A stretch of 64,000 bases of DNA, taken from positions 496,001 to 560,000 of the forward strand of contig JAESUZ010000347.1 of assembly GCA_017311185.1 (NCBI GenBank), read 5' to 3'. Position 1 is the stretch's first letter, and each line of letters opens with the position of its first letter. The stretch comes from Proteles cristata cristata. Lineage: Eukaryota; Chordata; Mammalia; Carnivora; Hyaenidae. The translations under genes were made by a program, and so were the position numbers. Below, one piece after another: positions 12,341 through 64,000 of the stretch. Below the pieces are notes generated by a model. That model had not been told where the DNA came from and did not search any database. It worked only from the letters and a program-made list of their open reading frames with translations.

Positions 12341-14689
12341 AGGATGAGTTTGGGGGCTGCAATCCACCCCATAACCCACAGAGAAGGTGAGAGTGGGGAC
12401 TGCAGTGACTGCCAAGGCGTGGGAAGCCGCAGGCGCTTGTGGGTGGGTGTGGGGGTCCTGGGACGCGGCCACGGGCCACACAGGCTGTGGCTCTGTTAAC
12501 GGCCAAGTCTGACTTCCTTGCGGGAAAACCCCCTTGGCCACCCCCTCCCCCACCAGGCACCCTGGGGTAGTCTCCCCAGCAAGGCTCCTGGGGAGAGCGG
12601 AGGGAGGGCACCGGGGCCAGGCTCCCAGAAGATGGGGTGCCCCTCCCCAGCGAGAGGCCTCTGGAGGCAGAGGTGACCAGCGTCCAAGACCCCAGGCAGA
12701 CTTGGATCCATGCCCCCACTCCCGGCTCTCCCAGGCCTGCCAAGCCCAGCCTGGGCCTCGGCCCGCAGCCCCCCTCCCAGTGTCTGAGTCACAAGGGGGT
12801 GACCACAGTCTAAGGTCTGGGAAAAACTCTTGGGTAGTGGCTTCTGGATCTGGGCCCAAGGACGGACCCCCAAAGCTGGGCCCTCCTAGCCCACCCAGCC
12901 CCCTGCACCCAGCCCCATCGTGGCTCCATGTATATCCAACCTGGGGACCCTGACAGAGGAGGGTGTGTGTCCACACTGGGGCCAGCCTGGGCCTCCCCTC
13001 CCCTCCCCATGGGGTCAGTAAACAGAAGAGAGTACGTAGACGGACGCCCAGGGCTGGTGGAGGGGACCAGATTCGATTCGCTTCTCCAGCCTCATCAAGG
13101 CCTGATTGCCCCCAGCCCTGACCCCAGCCAGGAAATCAAGGCCAAGTGCGTGTGCTGGGGGGTTGCACCGCGAGGCTCCCCGTGCAGCTGGTCATTCCCT
13201 GCAGTCGCTGCCCTTGTGACGTGGCTGCTGTTGTGTCTGGCTGTGGGCGGGGCCTGGTGGATTCCAGCGGCCACCCACCCGGAGGGTGCCATCCGGGGGA
13301 AGCCAAATGCCACGTGTTGCTGTGGTCAGTGTGATGGCTGTGGGGCTGTGTTAACAGCAGGAGGCAGGACGGACCCACAAGGCCCAGGCTTCCCGCTGCC
13401 CTTTGCCCCAGACGCCTCCGCCTCTCTGGACTTGGGGCAGCCGCAAGGCTCTGCTCTGGTGCAGGCGGTCTGACCCGGGAAGAAGCAGGCAGAGAGGGGG
13501 ATGGAAACTCGTTTGTGGACAGTGCAGCCACTGGGCTGGAGTGAACGTGCAACCCCTGCCTGCCAGGCCCCACGCAAGGCTCCCCGGCCCCCACGTAGCC
13601 CCCCACCACGTCCTTGACACTCATTTCTGAGGGGCCGTCTTGGCCTCCCATCATGCCTCCAGTTTGGGAGCTGGAGAGACCCAGACAGAAAAGCAGATTA
13701 CTGCCTAATAACGATGCTCTCTGGGAGAGAAGGGGCCAGAGGGCCCCCCTCCTCACGACGTTTACAGGTGGGGCCATTGGCTCCATTTTCCACGACACAC
13801 ACACAGGACTGACCCTGCTCCCGGCCCCGGGCTCTGCCTGCCGCCGGCTCTCCCAGAGCCCTTCTCAGAAGTGGCCGCAGTTCCCACGTGGAACTGCATT
13901 TCTTTGGGGAGGGTCCGGGCCTGGGGATCTGGAGGGGAAGGGTGGGAGGGAGACTCACCCCTGGCCTCACCACAGACAGGAGGCAGCACCCCTCTTCCGT
14001 CAGCAGCGGAGCCGGGACCCACACCCTCCTTCCCTAGATGGTGCCCACAGCCGTCGTCTCTAGCAACCTAACGGAACGCTGCTGGCCTTCAAGCTGCCAC
14101 GTCAGCGGGGGTGCCCCAGAGCAGGCTCCGAGAGGTTCGTGAATGTGCCTGGGGTCACACAGCCTTTGTGTTCGAGAAGCCACGGATGTCTCCCGTGGGA
14201 CAGTTCTGGTGATTGATCTCACGTGTGGGAGGTGGGTGTGGAGGGGGCGCAGGGTCAGAAATGGCCACGGACTTACACTTCAGTCCTAACCCTTAGGTGG
14301 GGCAGGGTGAGCTGAGTGTCTGTGCCAGGAGGGACTGGGGGGTGGGGAGTACCCCCAGCACCGATGTGGATGGGGAGGGGATCCAGGCGGGGGTGGGGCC
14401 GCCCAGGGCAGGGGATCGGAGCCCAGGTGAGGTGGTTGTGCGTTAGCTGGGGAGTTGCCAGTGCAGAAGGGGACTCTAGAACGAACACCACGGCCCTGGA
14501 CCACAGAAGCCCGGATGTGCGTGTGTGGTGTGCACGCACCGACCTCCCGGCTCTGTCACTGAGTGGCCCAGGGGCGGGGACATCCCGTGGCGGTGCGCAC
14601 ACCCAGGGCCCAGATCCTTGCTTCTATTACCATTCTCCATTGGAAAGAATCGGAGATCCTTGGAGAAACGACTAATTGCAGGAAAAGGA
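12341..14689. other. Intergenic DNA, nothing assigned
   Basis: GC-rich unique sequence with no recognisable gene. About 14,110-14,165 (GGGGTCACACAGCC) may be a scrap of reverse MIR; too short to call. Confidence 0.5.
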
Positions 14690-15700
14690 CGAGATGAGCT
14701 GGGGGCATCTTACTGAGCAAGAGAGCAAAGGTCCTCAGATTATGACCAGGACACCCCAAGGGCCGGGGCAAATCTGGGATCAACTGGAGCATCGAAAAAA
14801 ACCAGTGATAGTAATGGATTATAACCCACTGAACAAAACAGGAAACCATGAGTCTGCACTGATATCAGTAAATTGATAAACTGGAAGTCTGATAGGGACC
14901 AGGATAGTTAGTTTCAAATTACCTGCCCCCAAAACACTCATTAATTACAAATGGGAAAGAGATAACTTTACTGTGGAGAAGCCTACCTAATCCAGCCATC
15001 AAAAAGAGCATCGTCCATGATTGGACAGAGCAAGCTCTTGCAGCACTTGCTAGGATTCGGTGAAAACATGGCAGTGCCTCTGTGATATTCCTGCCAAAGA
15101 GATGTAACTTAAATCTCAAAATGAGTGTAGTAGGCAGAATGCCCTCCCCAGAGATGTGCGCCCCTTAACCCCCTGGAACTTGTGAATGTTTCTGCATATG
15201 GCCAAAGGGACGGGAAAATTATCCTGGGTTATCTGACGAGCTCAATCTAATCACATGACTCCTTAACATTGGAACACTTCTGGCTGGGTCTGAGAAATGC
15301 ACATTGAGGGAAGTTAATGCCTCCCTCCGTTGAAGCTCTGAAATGAAGGAAGGAGACCCTGAGGTGGCCTCCAGAACCCGGGGATGGCCCTCCGTTTACA
15401 GCCAGCATTGGGCCTACCCCTCTAAGGAAGTGAATTCTGTGGGAATTCAGGAGCAGGAAACTGCTTCTCCCCTAGGGCTTCCAGAAAGGAGGTGGCCTGC
15501 CTGGGCCTTGACTTCAGTTGCTGAGATCCATACTGGACTTCTGACCTACAGAACCATAAGATAAGGCATTTGTGTTGGGTAAGCTGATAGCTTTGCAGCG
15601 ATTTGCTACAACAGCAAAGAAGAACTAATACAATGAGGAGACAGCAGACAAACCCAGTATGAGGAACATAGGGTTAGTTATCAAGCATGTAGAAAGAATT
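14690..15700 (+). mobile_element. Old AT-rich interspersed repeat, probably L1 3'-end material (interrupted)
   Basis: From about 14,690 the composition turns AT-rich (GGATTATAACCCACTGAACA, then TGATATTCCTGCCAAAGAGA). The part after the solo LTR (GAGACAGCAGACAAACCCAG) continues the same element, since the LTR carries matching 5-bp flanks. It resembles mammalian L1 3'-UTR sequence, but the subfamily is not identified. Confidence 0.4.
15126..15632 (+). mobile_element. Solo LTR, MaLR/MLT1-like, with 5-bp target duplication
   Basis: 507 bases starting TGTAGTAGGCAGAATG and ending AACTAATACA, so it has the TG...CA retroviral ends. It is flanked on both sides by ATGAG (15121-15125 and 15633-15637), a 5-base target duplication. 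The inside matches the mammalian repeat pattern (GGAACTTGTGAATGTTTCTG, CTTCTGACCTACAGAACCAT). No internal retroviral genes remain. The MaLR assignment is from memory. Confidence 0.75.
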
Positions 15701-16530
15701 CCTCAAAATTCATAAGCGAATTAGAAAAAAGGGTTAAAATGAACAGGTTTCCACAGAAGAAATAGGAATGGACAATAAAAATATGAGTAGATGATTAACC
15801 TACAGTTAAGGAGAACAAGTTAAAACCACAGTAAGATTTCATTTTAGTCACCAAATTGACCACATTGATGATAGCAAATGATGGTGACAATTTAGACGAG
15901 GGAACCACAATGTACAGTCCTCAGGCCAAATTGGGCTAGCCAATAACTTTTGCCAATAAAGTTTTATTGGAACACAGACACACTCATCTGTTTATGCCTT
16001 GTCTAGGGCTGCTTTTGAGCTACAAGAGCAGAACTGAACAGTTGTGATACAGTCCATATGGCTTGCAAAGCAGAAAACATCATTTGCTATTTGACTCTTT
16101 ACAGAAAAAGTTTTCCAGCCTCTGATGTAAACTAGCAAGAACTCTTATAACTGCTCTGAAGAGCAGTTAGGCCATATCTAGGAACATCGAAGGCATGCGT
16201 ACTCTTGAATCTACAATTCCACTTGTAGGTATCTACTCTACAGAAACTAAAGAGATAGGTACCTTGATGTTCACTGTATCACTGTTTGCAATGGTGAATA
16301 ACTGGAAACAACTCAGGTACCCTCAGCAGGAGCATAAACACATGTATTCTGGGCTATCTGAACAGAATTCCATAGAGCAGCGAGAATGAATGACTCAGAG
16401 TAGCAGTATGATGGTGAATCTTGCCAAGGGTTGAGCGAAAAAGGAAGTTGCAGAAGAATACATACATGTAAATCCACTAGTATAACAATCAAAAGGGCCA
16501 AAATGCTCTACCCCAGTACACTACTGAATT
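15701..16530 (+). mobile_element. L1 fragment (old L1M type), 3' end, interrupted
   Basis: Shows typical L1 3'-end phrases in forward orientation: GAAATAGGAATGGACAATAA, AAGTTAAAACCACAGTAAGA, CAATTCCACTTGTAGGTATC, ATAACTGGAAACAACTCAGG. It is broken by a hAT-like element at 15,905-16,132. No open frame survives. Confidence 0.65.
15905..16132 (+). mobile_element. hAT/Charlie-type nonautonomous DNA transposon fragment
   Basis: Contains AATAAAGTTTTATTGGAACA, then ATGCCTTGTCTAGGGCTGCT, ATACAGTCCATATGGCTTGC and TTTACAGAAAAAGTTTTCCA. This is the well-known mammalian repeat that ends 'aaagtttgccgacccctg'. The exact family name is not asserted. Confidence 0.65.
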
Positions 16531-17559
16531 AGTTAGGCTATAACTTTGGCCTCATGCAACAGAGTCCAAAGTAGCAATGGCTCTAAAGGGGGTGGTTATC
16601 TCTCTTTCGTGGAGCAGTGCGGGGGAGGCAGTCAGGGGCTGGGAGGGGGGCTATGCTGTCCCACGTTGTCCAGGGATGCAGGCTCCTTGCAGCCGGCCCT
16701 TCCATCCCTGCCGCGGTCCGCATGGCCCGAGACGGCTTCTGCCCATGACCTCTACGTTACAAGCAGTAGGGTGCAGCACCGCTAGACACAAGGGAGGCTG
16801 GGAAGTGCCACCTTGGTCCTAGGCAGCCGTATGTGCTGGCAAACTTTGGGAGACAGAATAAATGAACATTAAGAGACAAATAGTAACCTTCCCCATAACT
16901 GTTTAGGGATATATCCGTATGTGGTAAACCTTTAAAGGGAAGTAATGAGGGGGTGCCTGGGTGCCTCAGTCAGGTAAGCATCTGACTCTTGATCTCAGCT
17001 CAGATCTTGATCTCGGGATGGTGAGTTCAAGCCCTGCCTTGGGCTCTGCGCCGACTGAAGAAAAGGAAAAGTGAGGAAGCGATAAAATCTGGCTAGTGAT
17101 GATCCCAGGACAGCTGTGAAGTGGACAGGAAGGTAGACTTGTGGAGGGGCCAAAGAGGGTATCTAAGTTAACATTCTGTCTTGAAGCTGAACGGTGGGGT
17201 CATGAGTGTTTATTATTCCCTGTGAAAACACACATTTGAGTTTCTTTCATATCCTATCTTGCATGCTAACATTTCATAAAAATTACATAAATAATAAAAA
17301 GGTTATAGAATGGATGCATGATTTCTATAAAGAAGAATGAATGGCCCTTACTGTTCTGGCTTTGAATTTAAGTACTCTTTACCCAGTATTCCCTCTTCTT
17401 CCCCTCGTGCCTGGGGCAGGGGCTGGCGGGGGGAGAGCCTTATCTAGTGGTGCCCTGCGTGCAGCTGAGGAATCAGCTTCTGCTCTAGGACAGAAGGTCC
17501 TTGGTGTGTCCACAAACGTGGTTGCCTTACGCCCTCTCCCAGCAGCTGGCAATACTCCC
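16531..17559. other. Intergenic DNA with one short SINE
   Basis: AT-rich to mixed sequence. Apart from the head-only SINE at 16,949 there is nothing I can assign. A frame beginning at 17,341 has no recognisable homology. Confidence 0.45.
16949..17060 (+). mobile_element. Older CAN-SINE, head only
   Basis: GGGGTGCCTGGGTGCCTCAG followed by CATCTGACTCTTGATCTCAG and the B-box region GAGTTCAAGCCCTGCC. The CT body is missing and an A/G-rich stretch follows at once. This is the short, older carnivore type. Confidence 0.8.
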
Positions 17560-18010
17560 TGTGCACAGCTCCACCCTGCTTGGCATTACTTGCTTCCTCC
17601 TGAGAAGGCCCTTCCCAGCCCTCCTGTCTACGCATTCAGCCAGCAGACACATGGTGAGCATCGCCAGGTGCCAGGAATTCACAGATGTATCGGGCCTTTC
17701 TGCCTTCTCTCCCTTAGTCTTCCGTTCCCAGGTGTCCCTCAAGGCCCAGCCTAGAGGCCACTTCCTTCTTGAAGCCCGCCTAGATTTCACTGGTCCTACT
17801 GGCCTCTGCCTCTCCTTCCTCTCGCAGCATTTCCTCTGCTCCTTTAGAATGTTAGATTCTCTTCGCACTGACCGCGTGCAGTTCTAAACGGCGCAGGCCC
17901 AGGACGCAGACCCCCGCGCGCTCTCCTAGGAGCTGTGTGCCTCTGCGGTCCCTCGTGAAACGGAGGTGCGAGCTCCTCCAAAGAGGGTCAGTGTCCAGCT
18001 TCAACGGCTA
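17560..18010 (+). mobile_element. L2 LINE fragment
   Basis: Reads like the L2 3' end: CCCTCAAGGCCCAGCCTAGA, GGCCACTTCCTTCTTGAAGC, then CTCTCGCAGCATTTCCTCTG. It abuts or enters the upstream edge of the CpG island. The limits are approximate. Confidence 0.6.
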
Positions 18011-18616
18011 AGCCCTGGTCCCTGTGGCCAGGGTACCCAGCACACGCCCCGAAATCGGTCCCAAAGCGTAATCACTGGAACAGAACCCCCCCAAGTTCCG
18101 CTCTTCTCCGAAAGGCGTCGCGCTGCCCTCTGTCTCTTGGCCGCCACTGACCTTGTCCTCCACCCCCTTGCATAGCGAGGCTCGAGAGACCACATCCCAC
18201 ATCCGCGGGAAAAGCATCCTGAGGCTCGGGACAGACGCGGGACGCCGGAGCCCGGCACACCCGCCTGGAGCCTGCCCTCCGCAGGTCTCGGGCCCCGCCC
18301 CGGAAGCCCGCACCGGCTTCTCATTGGCTCGCGGTCCTCCGAGGCCCGCCCCACCAGGCCACGTCGATTCCTTCCTCTCGCCAGCTCCGCAAGACCCCGC
18401 CTGCCCTTCCAAGACCGCCTCTCATTGGTGTTCGCCCCGCAGAGCCCCGCCCCCGTGCCGTCACTTCCGGGGAAAGGAGCCTGTGGAAGGCGGAAGTGTT
18501 CGCGCAGAGGTGGCAGTGCAGTCGGGCTGAGGTGTCCCTGGCTAGTCCCTGGCTACTCTTCCGCGTGTGGCTGTGGGGACTCGGAGGCGGTTAGCGAGAG
18601 CGAGGGGTGGGGGGCG

Positions 18617-18660
18617 ATGCCATGAGGCAGCCGGAAAGCCTGGTGAGGTCTGGAGGTTGA
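18617..18660 (+). other. Two overlapping upstream ORFs in the SLC38A10 5' UTR
   Basis: ATG at 18617 opens a two-codon ORF (stop at 18623-18625). ATG at 18622 opens a 12-codon ORF (MRQPESLVRSGG, stop at 18658-18660). Both end before the main ATG at 18784. They matter only if transcription starts upstream of 18617, as the promoter motifs suggest; they could then lower translation of the main frame. Confidence 0.5.
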
Positions 18661-59206
<40,546 letters not shown>

Positions 59207-60240
59207 GCGCCTGCTCATGGCCACTGTCCTCCTGGGTGGCTGGTGTCACCCAGCTGTGCCAGGACCGCGTGGGCACCGCGTTCCAGAGGACACACCGTGG
59301 GTGGGAGTCCACAGGGCCGCTCACTGCGGCCTCGTCCCCCGTCTTGTCCAAGTGACTGAGCTCACTGTGGCCTCGGGGAGAAAGCCACTTGCCCAGACTC
59401 GGACGCTGCCGCGTCCATCTGGGGCCTCAAGAGGCCGGCGGGGAACCGCCGCCCCGACAGGGACTCGGGTGAGAGCCCCCAGTCCGCCAGACTCCCAGTT
59501 GCTTTACATGTTCGTTGTTCACATGATGTTGAGTGTTGTAGAAACTCCCCAATGCACACTGCCTCCACCCGGCTGCTCGGCAGACACCGCTTCGTGTCTG
59601 GGGGGCACTGGGCCCGGGGCCACCCCTGGGGTCGGAAAGCTGCCTGGGCGCACAGCCACCCCTGCCCCTTCGAGGTCTGCTCTGCGCTCCCTGCAGTTTC
59701 CCAAACCAGAAAGTTGTTTTAAGCATAACTGATAGTGTGACGTCTGGTTAGCAGAGCTGTGGCATCGAGGAGCCCGTGGCCAGGGTAGGGCTGCGACAGG
59801 CGGTCAGGGAAGAGCGCCTACTGACCAAACCTCACAGGTGACATGGAAGCCGGAGCCCACGCAGCCCCTGAGAGACCCTGTAAGCAGGCGGGGCGGCGTT
59901 TTGGGGGGTTTTGTTTTCAGGGAACAGAAAAGCCGGAGGCCGCCCCCAGAGGCTGGTCAGGGTAACTGGCACGTGCGGTGGGCCGTCCACCTTCAAGCCC
60001 AGGGCCTGCGCCACCTCTGTCCCACGTGTGTGTGTGTGCGCCCCAGACCCTGCCGCCAGGGGCCCCGGTGCAGCCATTCACTGACCACGAGCCGCAGGTG
60101 CCCGGGCAGGCGGGAGGCCCACCGCTGCGGGCAGGTCCGGCCGCAGCTTCATGTGACCTCCCTGCACCTTCAAAATTGGGTCATTTCCTGTGTCTAAGGA
60201 CCAGAAGCGAATAATAAAAAAGGTGGAGTCTGGATGCCAA
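59207..60240 (+). other. SLC38A10: SLC38A10 3' UTR
   Basis: About 1.0 kb from the stop codon to shortly after the AATAAA at 60213. It contains no SINE and no other supportable reading frame. The stretch becomes less GC-rich around 59,500-59,560 (TTTACATGTTCGTTGTTCAC). The end is inferred from the poly(A) signal. Confidence 0.7.
60213..60218 (+). terminator. SLC38A10: Poly(A) signal AATAAA of SLC38A10
   Basis: Canonical AATAAA, the first one after the stop codon that is not part of a SINE tail. A GT-rich stretch (AGGTGGAGTCTGGATG) starts about 4 bases after the A run and could serve as the downstream element. Cleavage would fall near 60,230-60,245. Confidence 0.65.
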
Positions 60241-61213
60241 GCTGGTTCCTCCTGAACCTGGGGCGGGCGCTGGGGGTGAGGAAAGCCCCTGATGAAGGGG
60301 GAGGGGTCTTGGGTGTTTCCTATCCTTAAGTAGGACTCCAAACCAACCCGGCTCGGTGGGAAAACACCTTTTGGATGTTTCCCTAGGACTGGAACTGTGT
60401 TAAGTTTTTAAAGTGGAATTTTATTTCCAAACCTGCTAACCCGCGTGTGTTCTTGACCCGAGTTCGTGTGTTCCTGGAGGTCCTGCTATCCTGCAGCTTC
60501 CTCATGGGGGGCGTGGGGGGTGTCCTGCTGCCCTTGGACACTCAGGGTCCTCGTCCCGTCCACACTCTCCCTGCCTCCTGGCTCTCACCCCCCACCCCCC
60601 ACCTCCAGTCCACAGCCCTCGGGGGAGAACTTGGGACCTCTGGGCAGGGTCACCTTGCCAGAACTGCAGGGAGCTGGGGGAGGGGGGCAGGGCCACAGAC
60701 CGCTGGCACCTCGCCTGGCAGGGCGACGGGCAGTCTGGCCGGAGCAAGCCGTCCGCGGGCACCCTTTCCCCTTGGGGAGCTGCCTGGGCAGGTGGGGTAG
60801 GATCCTGCCTTCAGGGCTTCCCGTTCGAGGGCTGACACCGGTGACCAGTACAGACACACATGAGGAACCGGATGTGATGACGCAGCTGCACCAGACGCCA
60901 GTTTCGTTGAATTTCCCTCCGTAAACACGGTCTTAAAGCTGGAGCGAATTCAGCGAAGCCAGAGAGCAAGGAGAAGGCTGAGGAACTTGGAAGGGGTTTC
61001 GGTGGGTGGCCCAAAGGGGAGGGACACGTGGGAAGCTCGAGAGCAGAGGTGGGAGACATGGGGGCACGAAGGCACCTGGCAGGATGGTTCTGGAAGGGCC
61101 GGGAGCCAGTGGCCAGCAGACACCCGCAAGCCCCACACGAGGGAGGCCGTCGGGACCCCGGATGGCGTACGAGGGTCCGGGGCACACCCTCAAGGCTCGG
61201 TGAGGGAGGAACC

Positions 61214-61238
61214 TGGTGGTGGTGGTGGTGGTGGTGGT
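61214..61238. repeat. (TGG)n trinucleotide microsatellite
   Basis: Eight perfect TGG units plus one base. Likely length-variable. Confidence 0.95.
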
Positions 61239-61368
61239 AAGGATCACTGGGCCCCCAGGGCGTGTGGGGTCAGTGGAGCACAGGCGCCTCCCCCCACCCG
61301 TGCGTGGGTGCCGGGGACTCGGGCGTGCCAGCGGCTGGAGGAACTCTTGGAGCACAGTCCCCAAGCGT

Positions 61369-61382
61369 CCAGCAGGTGGCAC
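61369..61382 (+). promoter_or_regulatory. CTCF-like motif downstream of SLC38A10
   Basis: CCAGCAGGTGGCAC is a full match to the CTCF core in forward orientation, 1.15 kb past the poly(A) signal. A candidate boundary between this gene and its downstream neighbour. Confidence 0.5.
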
Positions 61383-63444
61383 TCGGGACCCGCGGGATCC
61401 TCAGGCCACAGGCACTGGGGAACCCCTGGCTGTGTGTGCGCGCGTCCACGTAAGCACTGCGGGGTGAGGTCAAGGGGCTTGGGCTCTGACTCCGGAGGCG
61501 GCTACAGAAGGGCAGGCGCCCCATGTGCTGTCACTGCCACTGGATTCCTAAGCCAGACCCTCTCTGGGCTGGCTGGCGCCTCGCCCCCCCAGCCTCTAGA
61601 AGGGCAGCCCCTCCTTTCTGCCTGTAAGTCCAGAAAAAGCACCCGAGTTGTCCTCCCTACACCCAGGCTTCTCCTCACGGCAGCGCTGCACGCTGGTGGC
61701 AGCTACATCTGGTGGCTCCGTTGGCCTCAGACAACGTATCCTGGGTGAAAGTTCTTGGAGCGGTGCGTACCCACAGCCCGCGCACACTGCGTACAACAGG
61801 ACAGACCCGGCGTGGTCGGCTACGGTCTGCATTGTTGCTTCGCTGCTTCTTATTCTAACCAGAAACCTTACATACACGAGGCAGGAAAACCAAACTCCCC
61901 CTCTGCCCATGACGTGCCCTGATGCGTGTGCAGTCCTTTTAGCTCTAAAAGCTTTAGGTGTCTTAGACGTCTGCCCCTCGGGGCCGTGGGCAGCAGACAC
62001 AAGTGCAGTGCTGGTCTGTCCATCCTAAAGGCCTCCCCTCGGGGTCTTCTTGGCCTGGAAGAGAAAGGATTTGGTTTGAACGGGTTAAGTTAGATGTTAC
62101 CACAAAAGGCAGAGGCCACCCTCCCAGGTGCCCCCTCCCAGCAAATACTTTATGCAGAGCCTGGTTGTGGGTGCGCGGCAGAGGGCCCAGCTGCTCGGAA
62201 CTGCCCCGGGCTGAGGGGCTGGATCTGCTCCGTGACCGCGCCCTCCCGAAGCCACGCCCACCCTGGAACGGGCGCTGTGCAAACCCCTGCCCCCAACACA
62301 CCACCCTTGGTCCTCGCAGGGCAGTGGGAGCTTAACAGAAAACACTAGGCAGAGCCGCTGAAACGTTGGCCTGGGGGTGGGGCTCCCCGGGACGGAGCTG
62401 GTTTGGAGCACAAGTGCTGTGGGCTCAACAGGACGGGCGGGGACGCACTTGATGCGAGGCCTCATGGTGACAGACACTGGAGCATCCCAGTCCTGAGCTG
62501 CAAGTGCCCGGCGCCCGGGGCCTGCAGGGAAGTCACCTTCTGTGATAAACGGCGTGTTAAAATAGCGGAGGGCTCCTGAGGGCAGCATGCACACCGTGGG
62601 GACATCTCATGTGACCAAGGCAGAGAAACATAACGAAGTCACAGGTGGGTGATCAGGTGCCTGGAACAGACAACTCCTAACCACAAAGGTGGTACAGAAA
62701 ATCTGTGCGTAACTAACACGGTTGATCATCTTACACATCAATTCTTCCAACCATTAGGACACGGTGAAGCTTCATCTTGTCCCCTGGGGAGGCCTGTCAA
62801 ACAGGGAAGCTGCCAAGAAGCAGGAAGCAAGGGACAGGTGCAACCTTGGATGAGCGGCCCACATCGGATCTGAGGCTGGTGACCAGGGCAGGATGAGGCC
62901 AGGGGGTCTGGGCCATAATCATCACAAGGAAAGGTGCAAGGAGATCTGAGCCCTCTGGGAGCGCACGTGAACGCTCTCCTTGGAGAAGCGGCTAACCCAC
63001 TCTAGCCGCTCTGCTCAAGATGATCCCAGAACATCAGGAAACGGCCTCGGGTCCCGAGTCCTGCCCAGCTCACCTGACCGCCCCGTGTGCAGCCCAGTTC
63101 CCTGCACCAGCAGCTCCGGACGGCAGAGCTGAGAGTTGGCATCACGGCCCAACCCCAGACCCACCCAACGGGGGCACCTTGGGTGGTGATGCCTTGGGCA
63201 CCAGCCCAGGAAGCCCATCACAGGGAGCCCTCCCCTCAAGCTGTCTGGAACTCCCCGTGGAGGTTCTCTGGGCATGTCTGCGTCTCTTCCAGCCCTCCTT
63301 GCTCCGTGTTCTTTACAAAATGTGCAAATACAACACTGTAACTCTACATTTTCATAAAGTGCTGGTGATATTCACAGGACTCCTGGTGGCTCAGCATCTG
63401 ATCAAACAGGGGTCAGAAAAATGGCTCAGAAAGAGAAGGGACTT

Positions 63445-63665
63445 TGGGCGCCTGGGTGGCTTAGTCGGTTAAGCGTCCGACTTTCGCTTAGGTCATGATG
63501 TCGCGGTTCGTGGGTTTGAGCCCCGCGTCGGGCTCTGTGCTGACTGCCAGCTAAGAGCCTGGAGCCTGTTTCAGTCTGTGACTCCCTCTCTCTCTAACCC
63601 TCCCCTGCTCACGCTGTCTCTCTCTCTCCTAGAAATAAAGAAAACGTTAAAAAAAAAAAAAAGAG
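63445..63665 (+). mobile_element. Young CAN-SINE, forward, with 13-bp target duplication
   Basis: Flanks AGAGAAGGGACTT at 63432-63444 and 63666-63678 are identical. Full set of young-subfamily blocks, ending TCTCCTAGAAATAAAG and an A run. Confidence 0.96.
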
Positions 63666-63678
63666 AGAGAAGGGACTT

Positions 63679-64000
63679 GCTGTTGAGTGGTTAGAGTCCA
63701 GAACCGAAAAAATCCCCCAAACCCAGCAGACTGTTCCCAGCAGGGCCCCTTTCCCGGTCAGTGAAAACCAGTCAGTGCAGGGGGGCTGGAGGGCTTATCC
63801 GCCTCTGACAAACCCAGGACAGTGGCTATTGATTCTCCTTCCATCCTCTGCAATATGCCGTCGGGGGGGCGGGGGGGTCCGGGCAGCACAGCAGCCCCCT
63901 CGCTGTGTCCCCGTGGCCCTGCGGTTACAACGGCGCGCACAGTGCACACGCGGGGCCCTAAACACCAAAAGAAGCGGAGACAGCAGGTGCCGAGCTGCCT
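63679..64000. other. Window end, nothing assigned
   Basis: Unique sequence with a G-run at about 63,858-63,880. No exon or repeat recognised. Confidence 0.5.

Larger units (their letters stand above)
60241..63444. other. Downstream intergenic DNA, no supportable gene
   Basis: Unique sequence, no SINE until 63,445. In human the next genes beyond the SLC38A10 3' end are, from memory, NDUFAF8 and TEPSIN; I looked for their conserved peptides and did not find them, so they probably lie outside the window. Confidence 0.55.

Noticed and set aside
60241..64000. NDUFAF8 or TEPSIN exons expected downstream by human gene order
   Set aside because: I looked for their characteristic peptides in the translated frames and found none; they probably lie beyond the window.

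Overview
This window is vertebrate nuclear DNA, almost certainly from a feliform carnivore (cat, hyena, mongoose and civet branch). The evidence is about 33 copies or fragments of the tRNA-Lys-derived carnivore SINE (CAN-SINE/SINEC) with the feliform-type head, plus ancient mammalian repeats (MIR, L2, L1M, a MaLR-like solo LTR, a hAT/Charlie-type element). The DNA is GC-rich and gene structure is exon-intron with consensus splice sites. Nothing bacterial, plasmid-borne or viral is present apart from the old LTR remnants. The long open frames that cover the GC-rich parts on both strands are mostly chance frames.

One protein-coding gene is recognised and appears complete: SLC38A10 (SNAT10), on the + strand. 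Its coding part runs from the ATG at 18,784 to the TGA at 59,204-59,206 in 16 coding exons that join in frame into 1,069 codons plus stop. Exons 1-11 (residues 1-430) encode the 11-helix Aa_trans amino-acid transporter domain. Exons 12-16 encode a long acidic, proline-rich, probably disordered cytosolic tail with a glutamine-rich coiled coil (exon 15) and a conserved-looking C-terminal end (exon 16). The promoter is a TATA-less CpG island (about 17,880-19,060) with GC boxes, two inverted CCAAT boxes and two ETS-type sites. The only poly(A) signal I can support is AATAAA at 60,213.

Layout: 1-17,560 is upstream intergenic DNA with no supportable gene, a few SINEs and MIRs, and a block of old repeats at 14,690-16,530 holding a textbook solo LTR. 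An L2 fragment and the CpG-island promoter follow. Intron 1 (4.8 kb) is packed with SINEs, intron 2 carries a pyrimidine minisatellite just before a 46-base exon, and intron 10 (10.5 kb) holds an antisense L1 fragment cut by SINEs, a SINE-in-SINE nest and a pair of CTCF-like motifs. Intron 11 has further CTCF-like and homeodomain/GATA-like candidates. From 60,240 to 64,000 is downstream intergenic DNA with one young SINE and a CTCF-like motif; no neighbouring gene is visible.

I found no new multi-gene system. The most interesting signals are a probable GC-AG intron (intron 15), a NAGNAG acceptor at exon 9, a young and very uniform SINE subfamily with diagnostic sequence blocks, inverted pairs of those SINEs inside the gene, and the contrast between a degenerate tail and a conserved C-terminal end in SLC38A10. 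All database comparisons are from memory; none was run.
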